A stretch of DNA of 64,000 bases from JACVCJ01 sp052437175 (GCA_052437175.1 JBQVOK010000011.1:43073-107072); one strand, 5' to 3'; shown: positions 1-8,515, counted from the stretch's first letter. Numbers and translations: made by a program. Notes: generated from the letters alone by a model not told the origin.

Positions 1-120
1 GGCTTTATCAAATTCGGCAGCCGCGTGGATATTTTTGTGCCTCTGGATGCTGAGATCCTGGTAAAGATCGGCGACAAACCGGTGGGCAACCAGACCGTAA
101 TTGCCCGTCTCAAGGCCTGA
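1..120 (+). CDS. psd: Phosphatidylserine decarboxylase, C-terminal fragment
   Basis: Only the last 39 codons lie in the window; the reading frame is open from base 1 to the TGA at 118-120. The residues GFIKFGSRVDIFVPLDAEI match the C-terminal part of the small (alpha) subunit of the phosphatidylserine decarboxylase family, which follows the self-cleavage site where the pyruvoyl cofactor forms. The enzyme makes phosphatidylethanolamine at the inner membrane. The cleavage motif itself is upstream of the window and cannot be checked. The call rests on a short but characteristic stretch; a Psd-like paralogue is the only realistic alternative. Confidence 0.75.
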   Translation, partial: GFIKFGSRVDIFVPLDAEILVKIGDKPVGNQTVIARLKA

Positions 121-180
121 ACCGGTTCTTCTGATATCCGGCAGGTTTCCCGGGTAACCCCGGCATAGAGCTGCGGCAAT

Positions 181-206
181 AAAAAAGGCGGCTCACAGAC
201 CGCCTT
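181..206 (-). terminator. Rho-independent terminator of the lipase gene
   Basis: Arms AAGGCGG (185-191) and CCGCCTT (200-206) enclose an 8-base loop. A run of six A on the plus strand at 181-186 gives the U tract for minus-strand transcripts, so it serves the lipase gene ending at 227. The plus side has no clear T tract. Confidence 0.7.
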
Positions 207-226
207 ATTCTGTAGTATACGTAAAA

Positions 227-1315
227 TTACATAGTTAGTTTCTGCGCCAGGTGATAATAGGGCGCAAACATGTGGTGCACAAAGAAGTTGGTATCGCTTT
301 CCGGGAACTGCGTAAAGTATTCGGCATCGGGGTACAGCACAATGGTGTGGCCGGTGCGTACATAATTGTTGCTGTGAAAGAACGGGGGCGGTACGGCACC
401 TTCTACCTGTTTTTCCACGAATCCGCCTACCAGTTTACCCAGGAATTTCTCGTATTTTTTGCGGGCTTTGGTCGTAGGTTTTTCCAGTTGATTAAAGAAA
501 TACTTGAACAGGATATTCTGGGGAAACTTCTGTTTTTTAAAGAGCTTTTTGGCATTTTTAAAAGGATTGGTGGTATTGAAGTCGTTCAGTGTCTGTATAG
601 AAATGGGGGTTTCGGGCACCCAGTCGGCCGCATTGATCACGTTAAAGGCCCAGCCGTTCTGTGTCTGGCGTTCGTAATCGTAGGCAAAATACAGGTTGCC
701 GGGTTTGGGGCCGGCGCTGCAGTAAGTTTTGATGCGGGTATCGGCCGGGATTTTACCGTCGAGCTGTGCCTGGCGCAGGTAAGCCGTCATCAGGAAGGCG
801 AGTGCTCCGCCCTGGCTGTGTCCTACCACCACCAGGTCGCGTACGCCGCTGTTGAGCACGGAGTCGAGACGGGTCTTCATATCGTTTACCATATAGCCCA
901 GTCCGACGGTCCAGCCCACGTGTACGGCTGCACGTTTATCGGAAGAAAATTTATAATCGAACTGTTGTCCGTTGCCCAGCTGTACCGAACCTTCGGCGGG
1001 GATCATGGCGGCATAAAAATTTTCAAGCCAGCTGATGGCCTTGCCCGTGGTACCGCGCAGGTGTATGGCCACGGCTTTTTGAGACGGATCGTACCAGAAA
1101 TCGTACATATTGTCCATGACAAAGGCCGGTGAGCGGTGTATGCGGGTATAGTGTTCCGGTTTGGGGAATGTGGAGGCCGGATTTTCGGAGAAGGTCGCGA
1201 TGATCCGCAGCATTTCCAGGTACTCCTGTTTATCGAAGCCGGGCTGCAGGGTCGCTTTTAGCGGAAGCACGAGGGCTAATGCCAGCAATATGAATAAAGA
1301 TCTGGTACGAAGCAT
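227..1315 (-). CDS. Secreted class 3-type lipase (alpha/beta hydrolase)
   Basis: A 362-residue protein with a clear signal peptide (MLRTRS followed by a leucine/alanine-rich core) and the nucleophile elbow GHSQGG around residues 165-170, with Ser167 as the predicted nucleophile. Downstream Asp (in NAADWVPET) and His (in FFVHHMF) are candidates for the rest of the triad. This is the arrangement of class 3 lipases, which hydrolyse acylglycerols; the true substrate is unknown. The ATG at 1313-1315 was chosen because it sits directly before the signal peptide; the frame stays open 26 codons further upstream but that extension would bury the signal. Monocistronic, ending at a terminator. Confidence 0.75.
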   Translation of the reverse strand: MLRTRSLFILLALALVLPLKATLQPGFDKQEYLEMLRIIATFSENPASTFPKPEHYTRIHRSPAFVMDNMYDFWYDPSQKAVAIHLRGTTGKAISWLENFYAAMIPAEGSVQLGNGQQFDYKFSSDKRAAVHVGWTVGLGYMVNDMKTRLDSVLNSGVRDLVVVGHSQGGALAFLMTAYLRQAQLDGKIPADTRIKTYCSAGPKPGNLYFAYDYERQTQNGWAFNVINAADWVPETPISIQTLNDFNTTNPFKNAKKLFKKQKFPQNILFKYFFNQLEKPTTKARKKYEKFLGKLVGGFVEKQVEGAVPPPFFHSNNYVRTGHTIVLYPDAEYFTQFPESDTNFFVHHMFAPYYHLAQKLTM

Positions 1316-1393
1316 AGATATAGATTTGTTCAAATATGAGAAATAAATGCGTAGGGGAATGGCCTGCACCTGCTTAAATTGGTATGCATGCAT

Positions 1394-1425
1394 AAAAAAA
1401 GCCTGTCTCTTGCATTTGACAGGCT
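1394..1425 (-). terminator. Rho-independent terminator downstream of the 164-residue secreted protein
   Basis: Arms AGCCTGTC (1400-1407) and GACAGGCT (1418-1425), 8 bp perfect, with seven A on the plus strand at 1394-1400 giving a U tract on the minus strand. Confidence 0.8.
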
Positions 1426-1454
1426 CCTCACATATATGTGTGCGTTATGAAAGA

Positions 1455-1949
1455 TTACCAATCTTCACTATCGTTTTCTTCGGTCTTTTCTGCCGGGGCA
1501 GAAGTACCTTTAACCGTCACGGACGAGCGAAACAGTATTGCATTGTCACTTGCATCTTCCTGTATTGAGTCGTCTGCATCTACAAAAATACCTACACGAT
1601 AGGTTCCTTCCGGAACATTTAATTCCGAAAAGTTAATATTTTCTTTTGTAAATTCAAAACTTGCGAAGTGTTTTATACCATCCAGGTTGTATGTTTTGAT
1701 GAAAATAGGATCCTGGTCGGCCTGGTAGAGGTATATTTTTACGGCGAAAGGCGGGGTCGCATATTCTGAGTTTTCTCCGTCGGCCAGTACCATAAAATAA
1801 GCGCCTTTAATGGTATTTGTGGCAGGGTCGAAAGACTCGAAACCCATGTTTTCTTCCAGGTTGGAGGGGTATACATTGCAGTCTTTTATCGTTTGTGAAA
1901 ATACGGGCAATGTTCCGGTCAGCAGTAAGAGTGTAATGATGTTTTTCAT
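1455..1949 (-). CDS. Secreted protein of unknown function, possible CARDB-like beta domain
   Basis: 164 residues with a signal peptide (about residues 1-18, ending in FSQ). The mature part has alternating hydrophobic strands and the stretch VPEGTYRVGIFVDADDSIQE, which resembles CARDB/Ig-like domains where conserved Asp residues sit near the end of the sandwich. The C terminus is an acidic tail ending in EENDSEDW. I do not recognise a specific family. It is set apart from the TPR gene upstream by 68 bp and followed by its own terminator, so it is probably transcribed alone. Confidence 0.6.
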   Translation of the reverse strand: MKNIITLLLLTGTLPVFSQTIKDCNVYPSNLEENMGFESFDPATNTIKGAYFMVLADGENSEYATPPFAVKIYLYQADQDPIFIKTYNLDGIKHFASFEFTKENINFSELNVPEGTYRVGIFVDADDSIQEDASDNAILFRSSVTVKGTSAPAEKTEENDSEDW

Positions 1950-2017
1950 ATACCTAAGTAAAGCGTAAAAAGTGATTTTGTTTATTTATTAACAGAGATT
2001 TAGGAAATCGGCCGGAA

Positions 2018-2350
2018 TTAATCTTCCATATCTTCACGTACGATCTCCAGCACCTGCTCCAGTTCGGCCAGGGTTTTGAACTGTTGTTGTACGCGGGCCT
2101 CGCGGATACCGGCTTCCAGTATCTCCACGGCATCGGGATATTGTTGCAGGGCCTGGTACAGGGTGCCCAGTTTCATGTACAGGGGCAGGTATTCCGGGGC
2201 TCTTTCGCGGATGGCCTTCAGAATACCGATCCCCTGCTGTGGTTCGCCCAGGCGTACGTATTCCAGGGCCATGGCGTAATGCAGGAACAGATCGTCCGGC
2301 TCTTCGGCCAGCATACGGCGTATTTCTTCAAAACGGTCGTTGGCGTTCAT
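2018..2350 (-). CDS. Small tetratricopeptide repeat protein
   Basis: 110 residues made almost wholly of TPR helices (for example DDLFLHYAMALEYVRLGEPQQ and EYLPLYMKLGTLYQALQQY, roughly residues 18-90). No signal peptide, so cytoplasmic. TPRs bind other proteins; no partner can be named. Its ATG overlaps the dgt stop by four bases (ATGA on the minus strand, 2347-2350), which makes it the last, translationally coupled gene of the pyrD-mvaB-dgt operon. Confidence 0.75.
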   Translation of the reverse strand: MNANDRFEEIRRMLAEEPDDLFLHYAMALEYVRLGEPQQGIGILKAIRERAPEYLPLYMKLGTLYQALQQYPDAVEILEAGIREARVQQQFKTLAELEQVLEIVREDMED

Positions 2351-3666
2351 ATTTCTACACCCATTAGTTTTTTATGCAGCAGCAGGGCGTGCCGGTCGGT
2401 AAGGCCAGAAACAAAGTCGAGCACCCGCCGGGTGGTCTCATACGGCGAAATATCGTCCATGGTCCGCCAGCCCGGGAGCAGGCGCAGCAGGTTTTTTTGC
2501 TTGGCGCTCAGTTTTTCTTTTTCGAGGCGGGCCGTAAGTGCGGCATCGCTGAACAGTTCGGTAAGGCGGGGCAGGATCTCGAAGCCGGAAGCCTGCAATT
2601 CTACCACGCGCTGACTGTTGTAAATATGTTCGATGGAAAAATCGGAGATCAGCTGTAATTGCGCTGCGTAACGCCCTTTGTCGGTGAGCGCATGCTCGTA
2701 CCGGCCTTCGGCAATTTCGGGGGCCGATTGCAGGAATACCTCCGATGCGTCTTCGATCAGGTTGCGGATGGCCAGGGCGCGTACAATGCCCAGGCGTTCG
2801 TTCAGGTCGGGATAGCTGCGCAGTTTGTCGGGTTTCAGCGAATCGCCGCAGAGTGGCTGCAACAGGGCTATGTATTTTTCTTCGGACAGGATCTTCATGC
2901 GGGCGGCATCTTCCAGGTCGATGATCAGGTAACAGATATCGTCGGCGGCCTCGGTAAGGAACACCAGCGGGTGCCGGCAGTAACTGAAAATGCCTTCCTG
3001 GTGTATATGCAGCCCGGTGGTCTGTACAAAATCTTCGGCAGCGGCTTTTTCAGACATGTAAAAGTTGAACTTGCGCTGGCTCTTCTTCTGTTTATCGCGT
3101 TCGGGAAGCAGGCCCGTGCAGGGATATTTTACAAAGGCGCCCAGTACGGCTGCGGTAGGTTGCAGGCCTTTCTGCATGAGTATGCGAAAGCCCTGGGCAT
3201 TGCCTTCGAAATGACTCAGATCGTACCATTCTTCTTCCGTAAAGTAGGATTCCCATTTCTTCAGGAAACCCTCTTTAAACCCGATGGAAATGCCGTTCTC
3301 GCCGGAGTGTCCGAAGGGCGGGTTGCCGATATCGTGTGCCAGGCAGGCAGCCGAAATAATATTGCCGAAGTCGTGCACGTCCAGTCCGGCCTCCCGTATT
3401 TCCGGGTGGCGCTCCAGCAGTACTTTGCCGGTGATCTTGCCCAGGCTGCGGCCCACGGAGCTTACTTCCATGCTGTGGGTAAGACGGTTGTGTACAAAAT
3501 CCTGCTCGGGCAGGGGCACTACCTGGGTCTTGTCCTGCAGTTTGCGGAAGGCGTGCGAAAAAATAATACGGTCGGTGTCTTTTTCGAACTCGCTGCGGTC
3601 GGCCTGCAGGTTATTCTTTTTGCCGGTTCCGGGTCGTTCGGTGCTGAGTAGTTGTAGCCAGTTCAT
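2347..3666 (-). CDS. dgt: Deoxyguanosinetriphosphate triphosphohydrolase (dGTPase, HD superfamily)
   Basis: 439 residues. The opening (RPGTGKKNNLQADRSEFEKD and then RIIFSHAFRKLQDKTQV) and the HD-domain ligands, RLTHSMEV with His64 and CLAHDIGNPPFGH with His111-Asp112, are characteristic of dGTPases, which hydrolyse dGTP to deoxyguanosine and triphosphate and so adjust dNTP pools. Length fits the long family. The start is placed at the ATG 3664-3666, five bases after the HMG-CoA lyase stop; the frame stays open upstream but reads through the end of that gene. Third gene of the pyrD operon and coupled to the TPR gene. Confidence 0.88.
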   Translation of the reverse strand: MNWLQLLSTERPGTGKKNNLQADRSEFEKDTDRIIFSHAFRKLQDKTQVVPLPEQDFVHNRLTHSMEVSSVGRSLGKITGKVLLERHPEIREAGLDVHDFGNIISAACLAHDIGNPPFGHSGENGISIGFKEGFLKKWESYFTEEEWYDLSHFEGNAQGFRILMQKGLQPTAAVLGAFVKYPCTGLLPERDKQKKSQRKFNFYMSEKAAAEDFVQTTGLHIHQEGIFSYCRHPLVFLTEAADDICYLIIDLEDAARMKILSEEKYIALLQPLCGDSLKPDKLRSYPDLNERLGIVRALAIRNLIEDASEVFLQSAPEIAEGRYEHALTDKGRYAAQLQLISDFSIEHIYNSQRVVELQASGFEILPRLTELFSDAALTARLEKEKLSAKQKNLLRLLPGWRTMDDISPYETTRRVLDFVSGLTDRHALLLHKKLMGVEI

Positions 3667-3671
3667 ATACC

Positions 3672-4547
3672 TCAGGATTTTCCGTTGAACAGTTCGCCGG
3701 CAGCCGCCATACATTCGCGGAAAGCGTCCATTTGTATATGTGTCTTTATATTGTTTTCGAGGCAGAAGGCCACCAGGTTCTCGGTAGGCAGGTTGCCTGT
3801 GAGTGCGTCTTTGGCCATGGGACAGCCCCCGTAACCCAGCATGGCGCTGTCGAACTTCATACAGCCCGATTCATAGGCCGCTTTAACATTCTCGAACCAG
3901 TTATCGGGACGGGTATGAAAGTGAGCACCGATCTCTACATCGGGAAAGGCGGGGATCAGCGTACTGAAGAGCTGGCGGATATCGTCGGCTTTTGCTTCGC
4001 CGATGGTGTCGGCCAGGGAAATGTGGCGTATGCCCATGTCGTAAAGTTCCTGTACGGATTCGGCCACGATCCCGGCATTCCAGGCATCGCCGTAGGGATT
4101 GCCGAAAGCCATGGAAATATATACCACCTGTTCCTTGCCGGTACGTGCGCAGTGTTCCTGTACCGCGGCCACGCGCTGCAGGCTGTCCTGGCGGTTGGAG
4201 TTGATGTTGCGCTGCAGGAAGGTATCCGAAATGGAGTGGGGGTAACCCAGGTAACGGATAAAGGGAAACTCGGCCGCACGGTCGGCCCCGCCTATATTAC
4301 CGATGATGGCCAGCAGCTTGGTCTGGCTGTGCTGCCAGTCGATGGCCTCGGCTACCTCATGTGTATCGGCCATTTGCGGTATCGCTTTGGGCGACACGAA
4401 ACTTCCGAAATCCAGCACGTCGAAACCGGCTTTCAGCAACAGGTTAATATAGGTGATCTTGTCCTCGGTATCTATAAATGTTTTCAGGCCCTGCATGGCG
4501 TCACGCGGGCATTCTGTAAGGATTATATGTTCGCTGCGGGTATTCAC
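3672..4547 (-). CDS. mvaB: Hydroxymethylglutaryl-CoA lyase
   Basis: 291 residues, a single TIM-barrel domain of the HMGL family. Seen: the N-terminal ECPRDAMQG (the family's metal- and substrate-binding E/R/D region), the DTIGEAKADD and GAHFHTR strands (metal His residues), and the cysteine loop GYGGCPMAKDALTGN with the catalytic Cys near residue 242. The enzyme cleaves HMG-CoA to acetyl-CoA and acetoacetate in leucine degradation. It sits 28 bp behind pyrD and 5 bp ahead of dgt, so it is co-transcribed with unrelated housekeeping genes rather than with leucine catabolism genes. Confidence 0.85.
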   Translation of the reverse strand: MNTRSEHIILTECPRDAMQGLKTFIDTEDKITYINLLLKAGFDVLDFGSFVSPKAIPQMADTHEVAEAIDWQHSQTKLLAIIGNIGGADRAAEFPFIRYLGYPHSISDTFLQRNINSNRQDSLQRVAAVQEHCARTGKEQVVYISMAFGNPYGDAWNAGIVAESVQELYDMGIRHISLADTIGEAKADDIRQLFSTLIPAFPDVEIGAHFHTRPDNWFENVKAAYESGCMKFDSAMLGYGGCPMAKDALTGNLPTENLVAFCLENNIKTHIQMDAFRECMAAAGELFNGKS

Positions 4548-4575
4548 GATTCGAATATACTGTATTTTTTTAATT

Positions 4576-5619
4576 TCAGAACTCCCCGGCCCGTCTGGCC
4601 GCCAGGTAGCGTTTTTGTATCTGTTTCACCAGGGGCGGACCTCCGTAGATAAAACCCGTGTACAGCTGCACCAGCGAGGCTCCGGCACGGAATTTCTCCA
4701 TGGCGTCCTCGGCCGTCATAATACCGCCTACGGCAATAATGGGGAAGCGTTTTCCGCTTTTCTCCGCAACGTAGCGTATCACTTCGGTAGCGCGTGCAGT
4801 AAGCGGTCTGCCGCTGAGTCCGCCCTGCTGGTTTACCAGGGAGGCATCGGAGATAAGTCCCTCGCGGGAGATGGTGGTATTGGTGGCAATGAGCCCGTCG
4901 ATGCCGGTTTCCAGTACGATCTCCACAATTTCGTCGAGCTGTTCGTTCGTAAGATCGGGGGCAATTTTAAGGAATACGGGTTTATAGGAAGGTGCGCGCA
5001 GGGCTTCCTGTTTCAGCAGGGAAAGCAGTTTTGTGAGCGGTTCTTTTTCCTGCAGGGCACGCAGTCCGGGTGTATTGGGCGAGCTTACGTTCACCGTAAA
5101 ATAATCCACCACGGGGTACAGGTTGTGGAAGCACTTCAGGTAATCCTGCTCGGCCTCTTCGTTGGGCGTTACCTTGTTCTTGCCGATATTACCGCCGATC
5201 ACCGGGCCTCCGGCCTTGCGGTAACGCAGGCGTATGGCGGCGGGTCCGGCTCCCTGGTTATTAAAGCCCATGCGGTTGATGATGGCCTTGTCGCGCAGCA
5301 GGCGGAAGAGGCGTGGCTTGTCATTACCGGGCTGGGGCATGGGCGTTACCGTACCTATTTCGATGTGCCCGAAACCGAAAGAAGCCAGCTCAGCGAACAG
5401 GCGGGCGTCCTTGTCGAAGCCGGCAGCCAGTCCCACGGGATTGGGAAATTCGATGCCGGCGACCTGCACGCGCAGCGCCGGGTCGTTTATATGGAATATC
5501 TTCCGCAGCAGGTTTCCCAGGCCCGGGATACGATGTATAAAGCGTATGCAGGAAAAGGTAAAATGATGTGCCTCTTCGGCATTAAGTATAAATAAAATCC
5601 GTACGATTACTGAATACAT
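4576..5619 (-). CDS. pyrD: Quinone-dependent dihydroorotate dehydrogenase (class 2)
   Basis: 347 residues. The N-terminal helix MYSVIVRILFILNAEEAHHF is the membrane-associating extension of class 2 enzymes; it is followed by NPVGLAAGFDKDARLFAEL, GFGHIEIGTVTPMPQPGN, NRMGFNNQGA, VNVSSPNTPGLR (with the catalytic Ser region) and the FMN phosphate site IAVGGIMTAEDAMEKFRAGA. It oxidises dihydroorotate to orotate with quinone in pyrimidine synthesis. The ATG at 5617-5619 was chosen because it begins the membrane helix. First gene of a four-gene operon with a good -7 element at 5642-5649. Confidence 0.93.
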   Translation of the reverse strand: MYSVIVRILFILNAEEAHHFTFSCIRFIHRIPGLGNLLRKIFHINDPALRVQVAGIEFPNPVGLAAGFDKDARLFAELASFGFGHIEIGTVTPMPQPGNDKPRLFRLLRDKAIINRMGFNNQGAGPAAIRLRYRKAGGPVIGGNIGKNKVTPNEEAEQDYLKCFHNLYPVVDYFTVNVSSPNTPGLRALQEKEPLTKLLSLLKQEALRAPSYKPVFLKIAPDLTNEQLDEIVEIVLETGIDGLIATNTTISREGLISDASLVNQQGGLSGRPLTARATEVIRYVAEKSGKRFPIIAVGGIMTAEDAMEKFRAGASLVQLYTGFIYGGPPLVKQIQKRYLAARRAGEF

Positions 5620-5641
5620 AGACAAGTGTTTCCTTGGCACA

Positions 5642-5670
5642 CAAAGGTAATGAAGAAAAACAAAGGGCAA
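5642..5670 (-). promoter_or_regulatory. Promoter of the pyrD operon
   Basis: On the minus strand TACCTTTG (5642-5649) is an exact TAnnTTTG -7 element, with TTG (5668-5670) 18 bases upstream as the -33 element. This places the transcript start about 15-20 bases before the pyrD ATG. Confidence 0.6.
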
Positions 5671-5671
5671 T

Positions 5672-5696
5672 AAAAAACCCCTTCCGAAGAAGGGGT
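5672..5696 (-). terminator. Rho-independent terminator of the lipoprotein gene
   Basis: Arms ACCCCTTC (5677-5684) and GAAGGGGT (5689-5696) with a CGAA tetraloop; six A at 5672-5677 form the minus-strand U tract. It insulates the pyrD promoter that follows immediately. Confidence 0.85.
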
Positions 5697-5711
5697 CTGT
5701 ATAAATTTTTC

Positions 5712-6116
5712 TTATAAGCGTATAAGATGATACTCGTAAATATCGCCCGAATCGTCGGTGAGCTGTAGCTGCAGTACTTTACTGTTGTGTTTTAAAATAA
5801 GGTAATTACGGGTTTGCTGGTTGCCGTTCTCTTCCATCAGCAGCAGGCGTTTGCCGTTCTCTTTGATCTGCCAGCTGCCTACGATACCGATCGGGGCGCC
5901 CAGTGCATTATAGGTTTCGCTGAAGCGTTTTTCTTTGGTCAGTACAATTTTATAATCGACAAAAAAGGCATTGAAAGTCTGTGTATTGTCGCTTCCGTTC
6001 AGGAATACACGGTCCATGCGGTATGTATCATCCAGTTTGCTGGCTACGATACCGTTGCAGGAAGAAAAGGTAAGTGCCGATACGATAATAATGAGTGCTC
6101 CGATAAACTTTTTCAT
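5712..6116 (-). CDS. Lipocalin-like lipoprotein of unknown function
   Basis: 134 residues. A lipoprotein signal ending in LTFSSC (Cys near residue 19) predicts export and lipid anchoring. The rest is beta-rich (YRMDRVFLNGSDN, IGIVGSWQIKENGKRLLLMEE, NYLILKHNSKVLQLQLTDDSG), a pattern common to Bacteroidota lipocalin-like lipoproteins that bind or sense small hydrophobic ligands; the fold is inferred from this pattern only. The ATG at 6114-6116 was chosen at the lipoprotein signal. Its promoter is interlocked with that of the phosphoesterase gene facing it. Confidence 0.65.
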   Translation of the reverse strand: MKKFIGALIIIVSALTFSSCNGIVASKLDDTYRMDRVFLNGSDNTQTFNAFFVDYKIVLTKEKRFSETYNALGAPIGIVGSWQIKENGKRLLLMEENGNQQTRNYLILKHNSKVLQLQLTDDSGDIYEYHLIRL

Positions 6117-6123
6117 AATACTG

Positions 6124-6139
6124 TATTTTTGCAAAAATA
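6124..6139. promoter_or_regulatory. Two abutting, opposed -7 elements in a 16-bp perfect palindrome
   Basis: TATTTTTG (6124-6131) is an exact plus-strand -7 element and CAAAAATA (6132-6139) is the same element on the minus strand. Together they make a perfect palindrome between the lipoprotein gene (minus, ATG at 6116) and the phosphoesterase gene (plus, TTG at 6147). Both starts lie within about 16 bases of their element, so leaders would be under about 10 bases. No good -33 element is visible for either direction. Confidence 0.5.
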
Positions 6140-6146
6140 ATAAATC

Positions 6147-6641
6147 TTGAGAATAGGGCTTATTTCCGACACACATAATCAGCTTGACGACCGTTTTTTA
6201 ACGTTTCTGGAAAGCTGCGACGAGGTATGGCATGCCGGCGATCTGGGCAGTATAGAACTGTGCGAGAGGCTGGAAGCCTTTAAACCTTTCCGGGCAGTGT
6301 ACGGCAATATCGACGATGCAGGTATACGCATGCGCTACCCGGAGAACCAGCTGTTCGAGTGTGGGGGACTCCGCGTGCTGATGACGCACATAGGCGGTTA
6401 TCCCGGTAAATACAATGCCCGTACGCTTATGCTTATACGAAAACACCGGCCGGACATGGTCATCTGCGGCCATTCACATATTCTTAAAGTGCTTTACGAC
6501 CATTCCCTGCAGCACCTGCACCTGAATCCCGGCGCTGCAGGCATACAGGGCTGGCATAAGGTACGCACGGCCCTGCGCTTCGAAATTACCGACGCTAAAC
6601 CCGGCGCCATGGAACTGTTTGAGCTGCCCCGCACGCTTTAG
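6147..6641 (+). CDS. Metallophosphoesterase, YfcE/MJ0936 family
   Basis: 164 residues matching the small calcineurin-like phosphoesterases: GLISDTHN (metal Asp/His), VWHAGDLG (metal Asp), YGNIDD (Asn), LMTHIGGYPG (His) and ICGHSHILK (GHSH ligand motif). This family are phosphodiesterases of uncertain natural substrate. Length is normal for the family. The start is TTG at 6147-6149; there is no ATG near, and the next residues RIGLISDTH are the conserved beginning of the domain. It has a near-zero leader from the palindromic promoter and is followed by the DUF4293 gene. Confidence 0.85.
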   Translation: MRIGLISDTHNQLDDRFLTFLESCDEVWHAGDLGSIELCERLEAFKPFRAVYGNIDDAGIRMRYPENQLFECGGLRVLMTHIGGYPGKYNARTLMLIRKHRPDMVICGHSHILKVLYDHSLQHLHLNPGAAGIQGWHKVRTALRFEITDAKPGAMELFELPRTL

Positions 6642-6686
6642 ATTGCTATTTTGCACAATCTTGCGTTTCTTTGCAAAAAAATACTC

Positions 6687-7193
6687 ATGATCCAGCGTAT
6701 ACAAACGGTTTATTTTTCAGTGGCACTGCTGCTGCTGATACTCTCCCTGGTAAGTCCCATATTCCGCGTAGATAATCCCGAAACGGACAGTTCGGTAACC
6801 ATGTCGCTTATCGATAAAGACGATGTAAGCGGTAACTGGGGTATACGCACGGGCTGGGGAGGCGAACTGGCCAGTATGAGCGGCTTTTTCGAAAAAGGCG
6901 GAGCGCTGGCTTTTGCCGTTACCGGTATACTGGTGCTGGCCATCTCTATATTCCTGTACCGTAAACGCTCCCTGCAGATGAAAGTATCCTGGGTAGCTTT
7001 TGGCCTGCTTTTTGTACTTACTGCCAGCTCCTGGATCTTTGCCCTGACCATGAAGACCTTCGGGTTCGAACGTAATATTCTCATGTCTTTCGGCCTCTTT
7101 ATGCTGCCGCTGGCCATGATCCTTACGTTCCTCGGCAACCGCGCCGTAAAGAAGGATGACGAACTGGTGAGAAGCGCCGACCGTATACGATAA
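6687..7193 (+). CDS. DUF4293 four-helix membrane protein
   Basis: 168 residues beginning MIQRIQTVYFSVALLLLILS, the conserved start of DUF4293 proteins of Bacteroidota. Four hydrophobic segments are visible (about residues 7-25, 67-90, 97-120, 128-148). Function unknown; location inner membrane. The ATG at 6687 was preferred to one 12 codons upstream because it begins the conserved motif. The stop is 8 bp before rimO, so the two are probably co-transcribed. The C terminus is short and charged. Confidence 0.75.
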   Translation: MIQRIQTVYFSVALLLLILSLVSPIFRVDNPETDSSVTMSLIDKDDVSGNWGIRTGWGGELASMSGFFEKGGALAFAVTGILVLAISIFLYRKRSLQMKVSWVAFGLLFVLTASSWIFALTMKTFGFERNILMSFGLFMLPLAMILTFLGNRAVKKDDELVRSADRIR

Positions 7194-7201
7194 CGCACTG
7201 C

Positions 7202-8515
7202 ATGAAGACAAGAACGCTCAAAAAGAATAAGGTAAACATCGTAACACTCGGGTGTTCGAAGAACATTTACGACTCCGAAGTGCTCATGGGCCAGCTCAAG
7301 GCCAATGGCATGGAGGTAAGTCACGAGTCGGCCGTGGACGATTTCAATATCGTGGTCATCAATACCTGCGGTTTTATTGACAATGCCAAGGAAGAAAGCA
7401 TCAATACCATATTGCGTTTTGCCGAGGCCAAAAAAGACGGACAGGTAGACAAGGTATATGTGACCGGCTGCCTGAGCGAGCGTTACAAAGGCGACCTGAA
7501 GGGCGAAATTCCCGAAGTGGACCGCTGGTTCGGCACCCGTGAACTGCCCGCCATTCTTAAAACACTGAAAGCCGATTATAAGGCCGAACTGATCGGGGAG
7601 CGCCTGCTGACCACCCCGCGTCATTTTGCCTATTTAAAAATATCCGAAGGCTGCGACCGCCCCTGTTCGTTCTGTGCCATTCCGCTGATGCGCGGTAAAC
7701 ACATCAGCAAACCCATCGAGGAACTGGTGATCGAAGCACAGAAACTGGCTGCCGGCGGCACGCGCGAACTTATTATGATCGCACAGGACTCTACCTATTA
7801 CGGGCTCGACCTGTATAAGGAACGTAAACTGGCCGCGCTCATGGAAGCCCTGGCCGGCGTGGACGGTATCGACTGGATCCGCCTGCACTACGCGTTCCCG
7901 AACGGTTTCCCGGAAGACGTGCTCGATGTTATCCGCAATAATCCCAAAGTGTGCCGCTACATCGATATTCCGCTGCAGCACGTGAGCGACGATGTGCTTA
8001 AAAGCATGCGCCGTGGGGTGAATAAGGAAAAAACCTATCGCCTGGTAAATACCTTCCGCGAGAAAGTGCCCGATATGGCCATCCGTACCACGCTTATTTC
8101 CGGCTATCCGGGTGAGACACAGAAACACCACGAAGAGCTGCTGCGCTTTGTGGAAGATATGCGTTTCGATCGCCTGGGCGTATTCACCTATTCGCACGAA
8201 GAAAATACACATGCCTACCTGCTTCATGACGATGTACCTGCCGATGTAAAACAGGAGCGCGCCAACGAGATCATGGAAGTGCAGCGTGGTATCTCCTACG
8301 ACCTCAACCAGGCCCGTATCGGTCATACCTACAAGGTGCTGATCGACCGTGTGGAAGGTGGTTATTTTATCGGGCGTACCGAATTTGACTCCCCCGAGGT
8401 GGATAATGAAGTGCTGATACCTGTAAATGATTCCTACGCGCGTGTGGGTGATTTTGCCGAAGTGCAGATCGACGATGCCCAGGAATTCGACCTCTTCGGG
8501 CATTTTGTATCCTGA
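7202..8515 (+). CDS. rimO: Ribosomal protein S12 methylthiotransferase RimO
   Basis: 437 residues with the three regions of methylthiotransferases: an N-terminal UPF0004 domain with three cluster cysteines (Cys18 in LGCSKN, Cys56 in NTCGF, Cys90 in TGCLSER), a radical-SAM domain with C151-x3-C155-x2-C158 (SEGCDRPCSFC), and a C-terminal TRAM domain (residues about 370-437). The GCSKN and RPCSFCAIPLMRGKH motifs separate it from MiaB. It methylthiolates the conserved aspartate of ribosomal protein S12 using S-adenosylmethionine. Confidence 0.95.
   Translation: MKTRTLKKNKVNIVTLGCSKNIYDSEVLMGQLKANGMEVSHESAVDDFNIVVINTCGFIDNAKEESINTILRFAEAKKDGQVDKVYVTGCLSERYKGDLKGEIPEVDRWFGTRELPAILKTLKADYKAELIGERLLTTPRHFAYLKISEGCDRPCSFCAIPLMRGKHISKPIEELVIEAQKLAAGGTRELIMIAQDSTYYGLDLYKERKLAALMEALAGVDGIDWIRLHYAFPNGFPEDVLDVIRNNPKVCRYIDIPLQHVSDDVLKSMRRGVNKEKTYRLVNTFREKVPDMAIRTTLISGYPGETQKHHEELLRFVEDMRFDRLGVFTYSHEENTHAYLLHDDVPADVKQERANEIMEVQRGISYDLNQARIGHTYKVLIDRVEGGYFIGRTEFDSPEVDNEVLIPVNDSYARVGDFAEVQIDDAQEFDLFGHFVS

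Noticed and set aside
2659..3651. Plus-strand open frame of 330 codons opposite dgt
   Set aside because: The dgt frame carries all HD-domain motifs; this frame is a shadow without family features.
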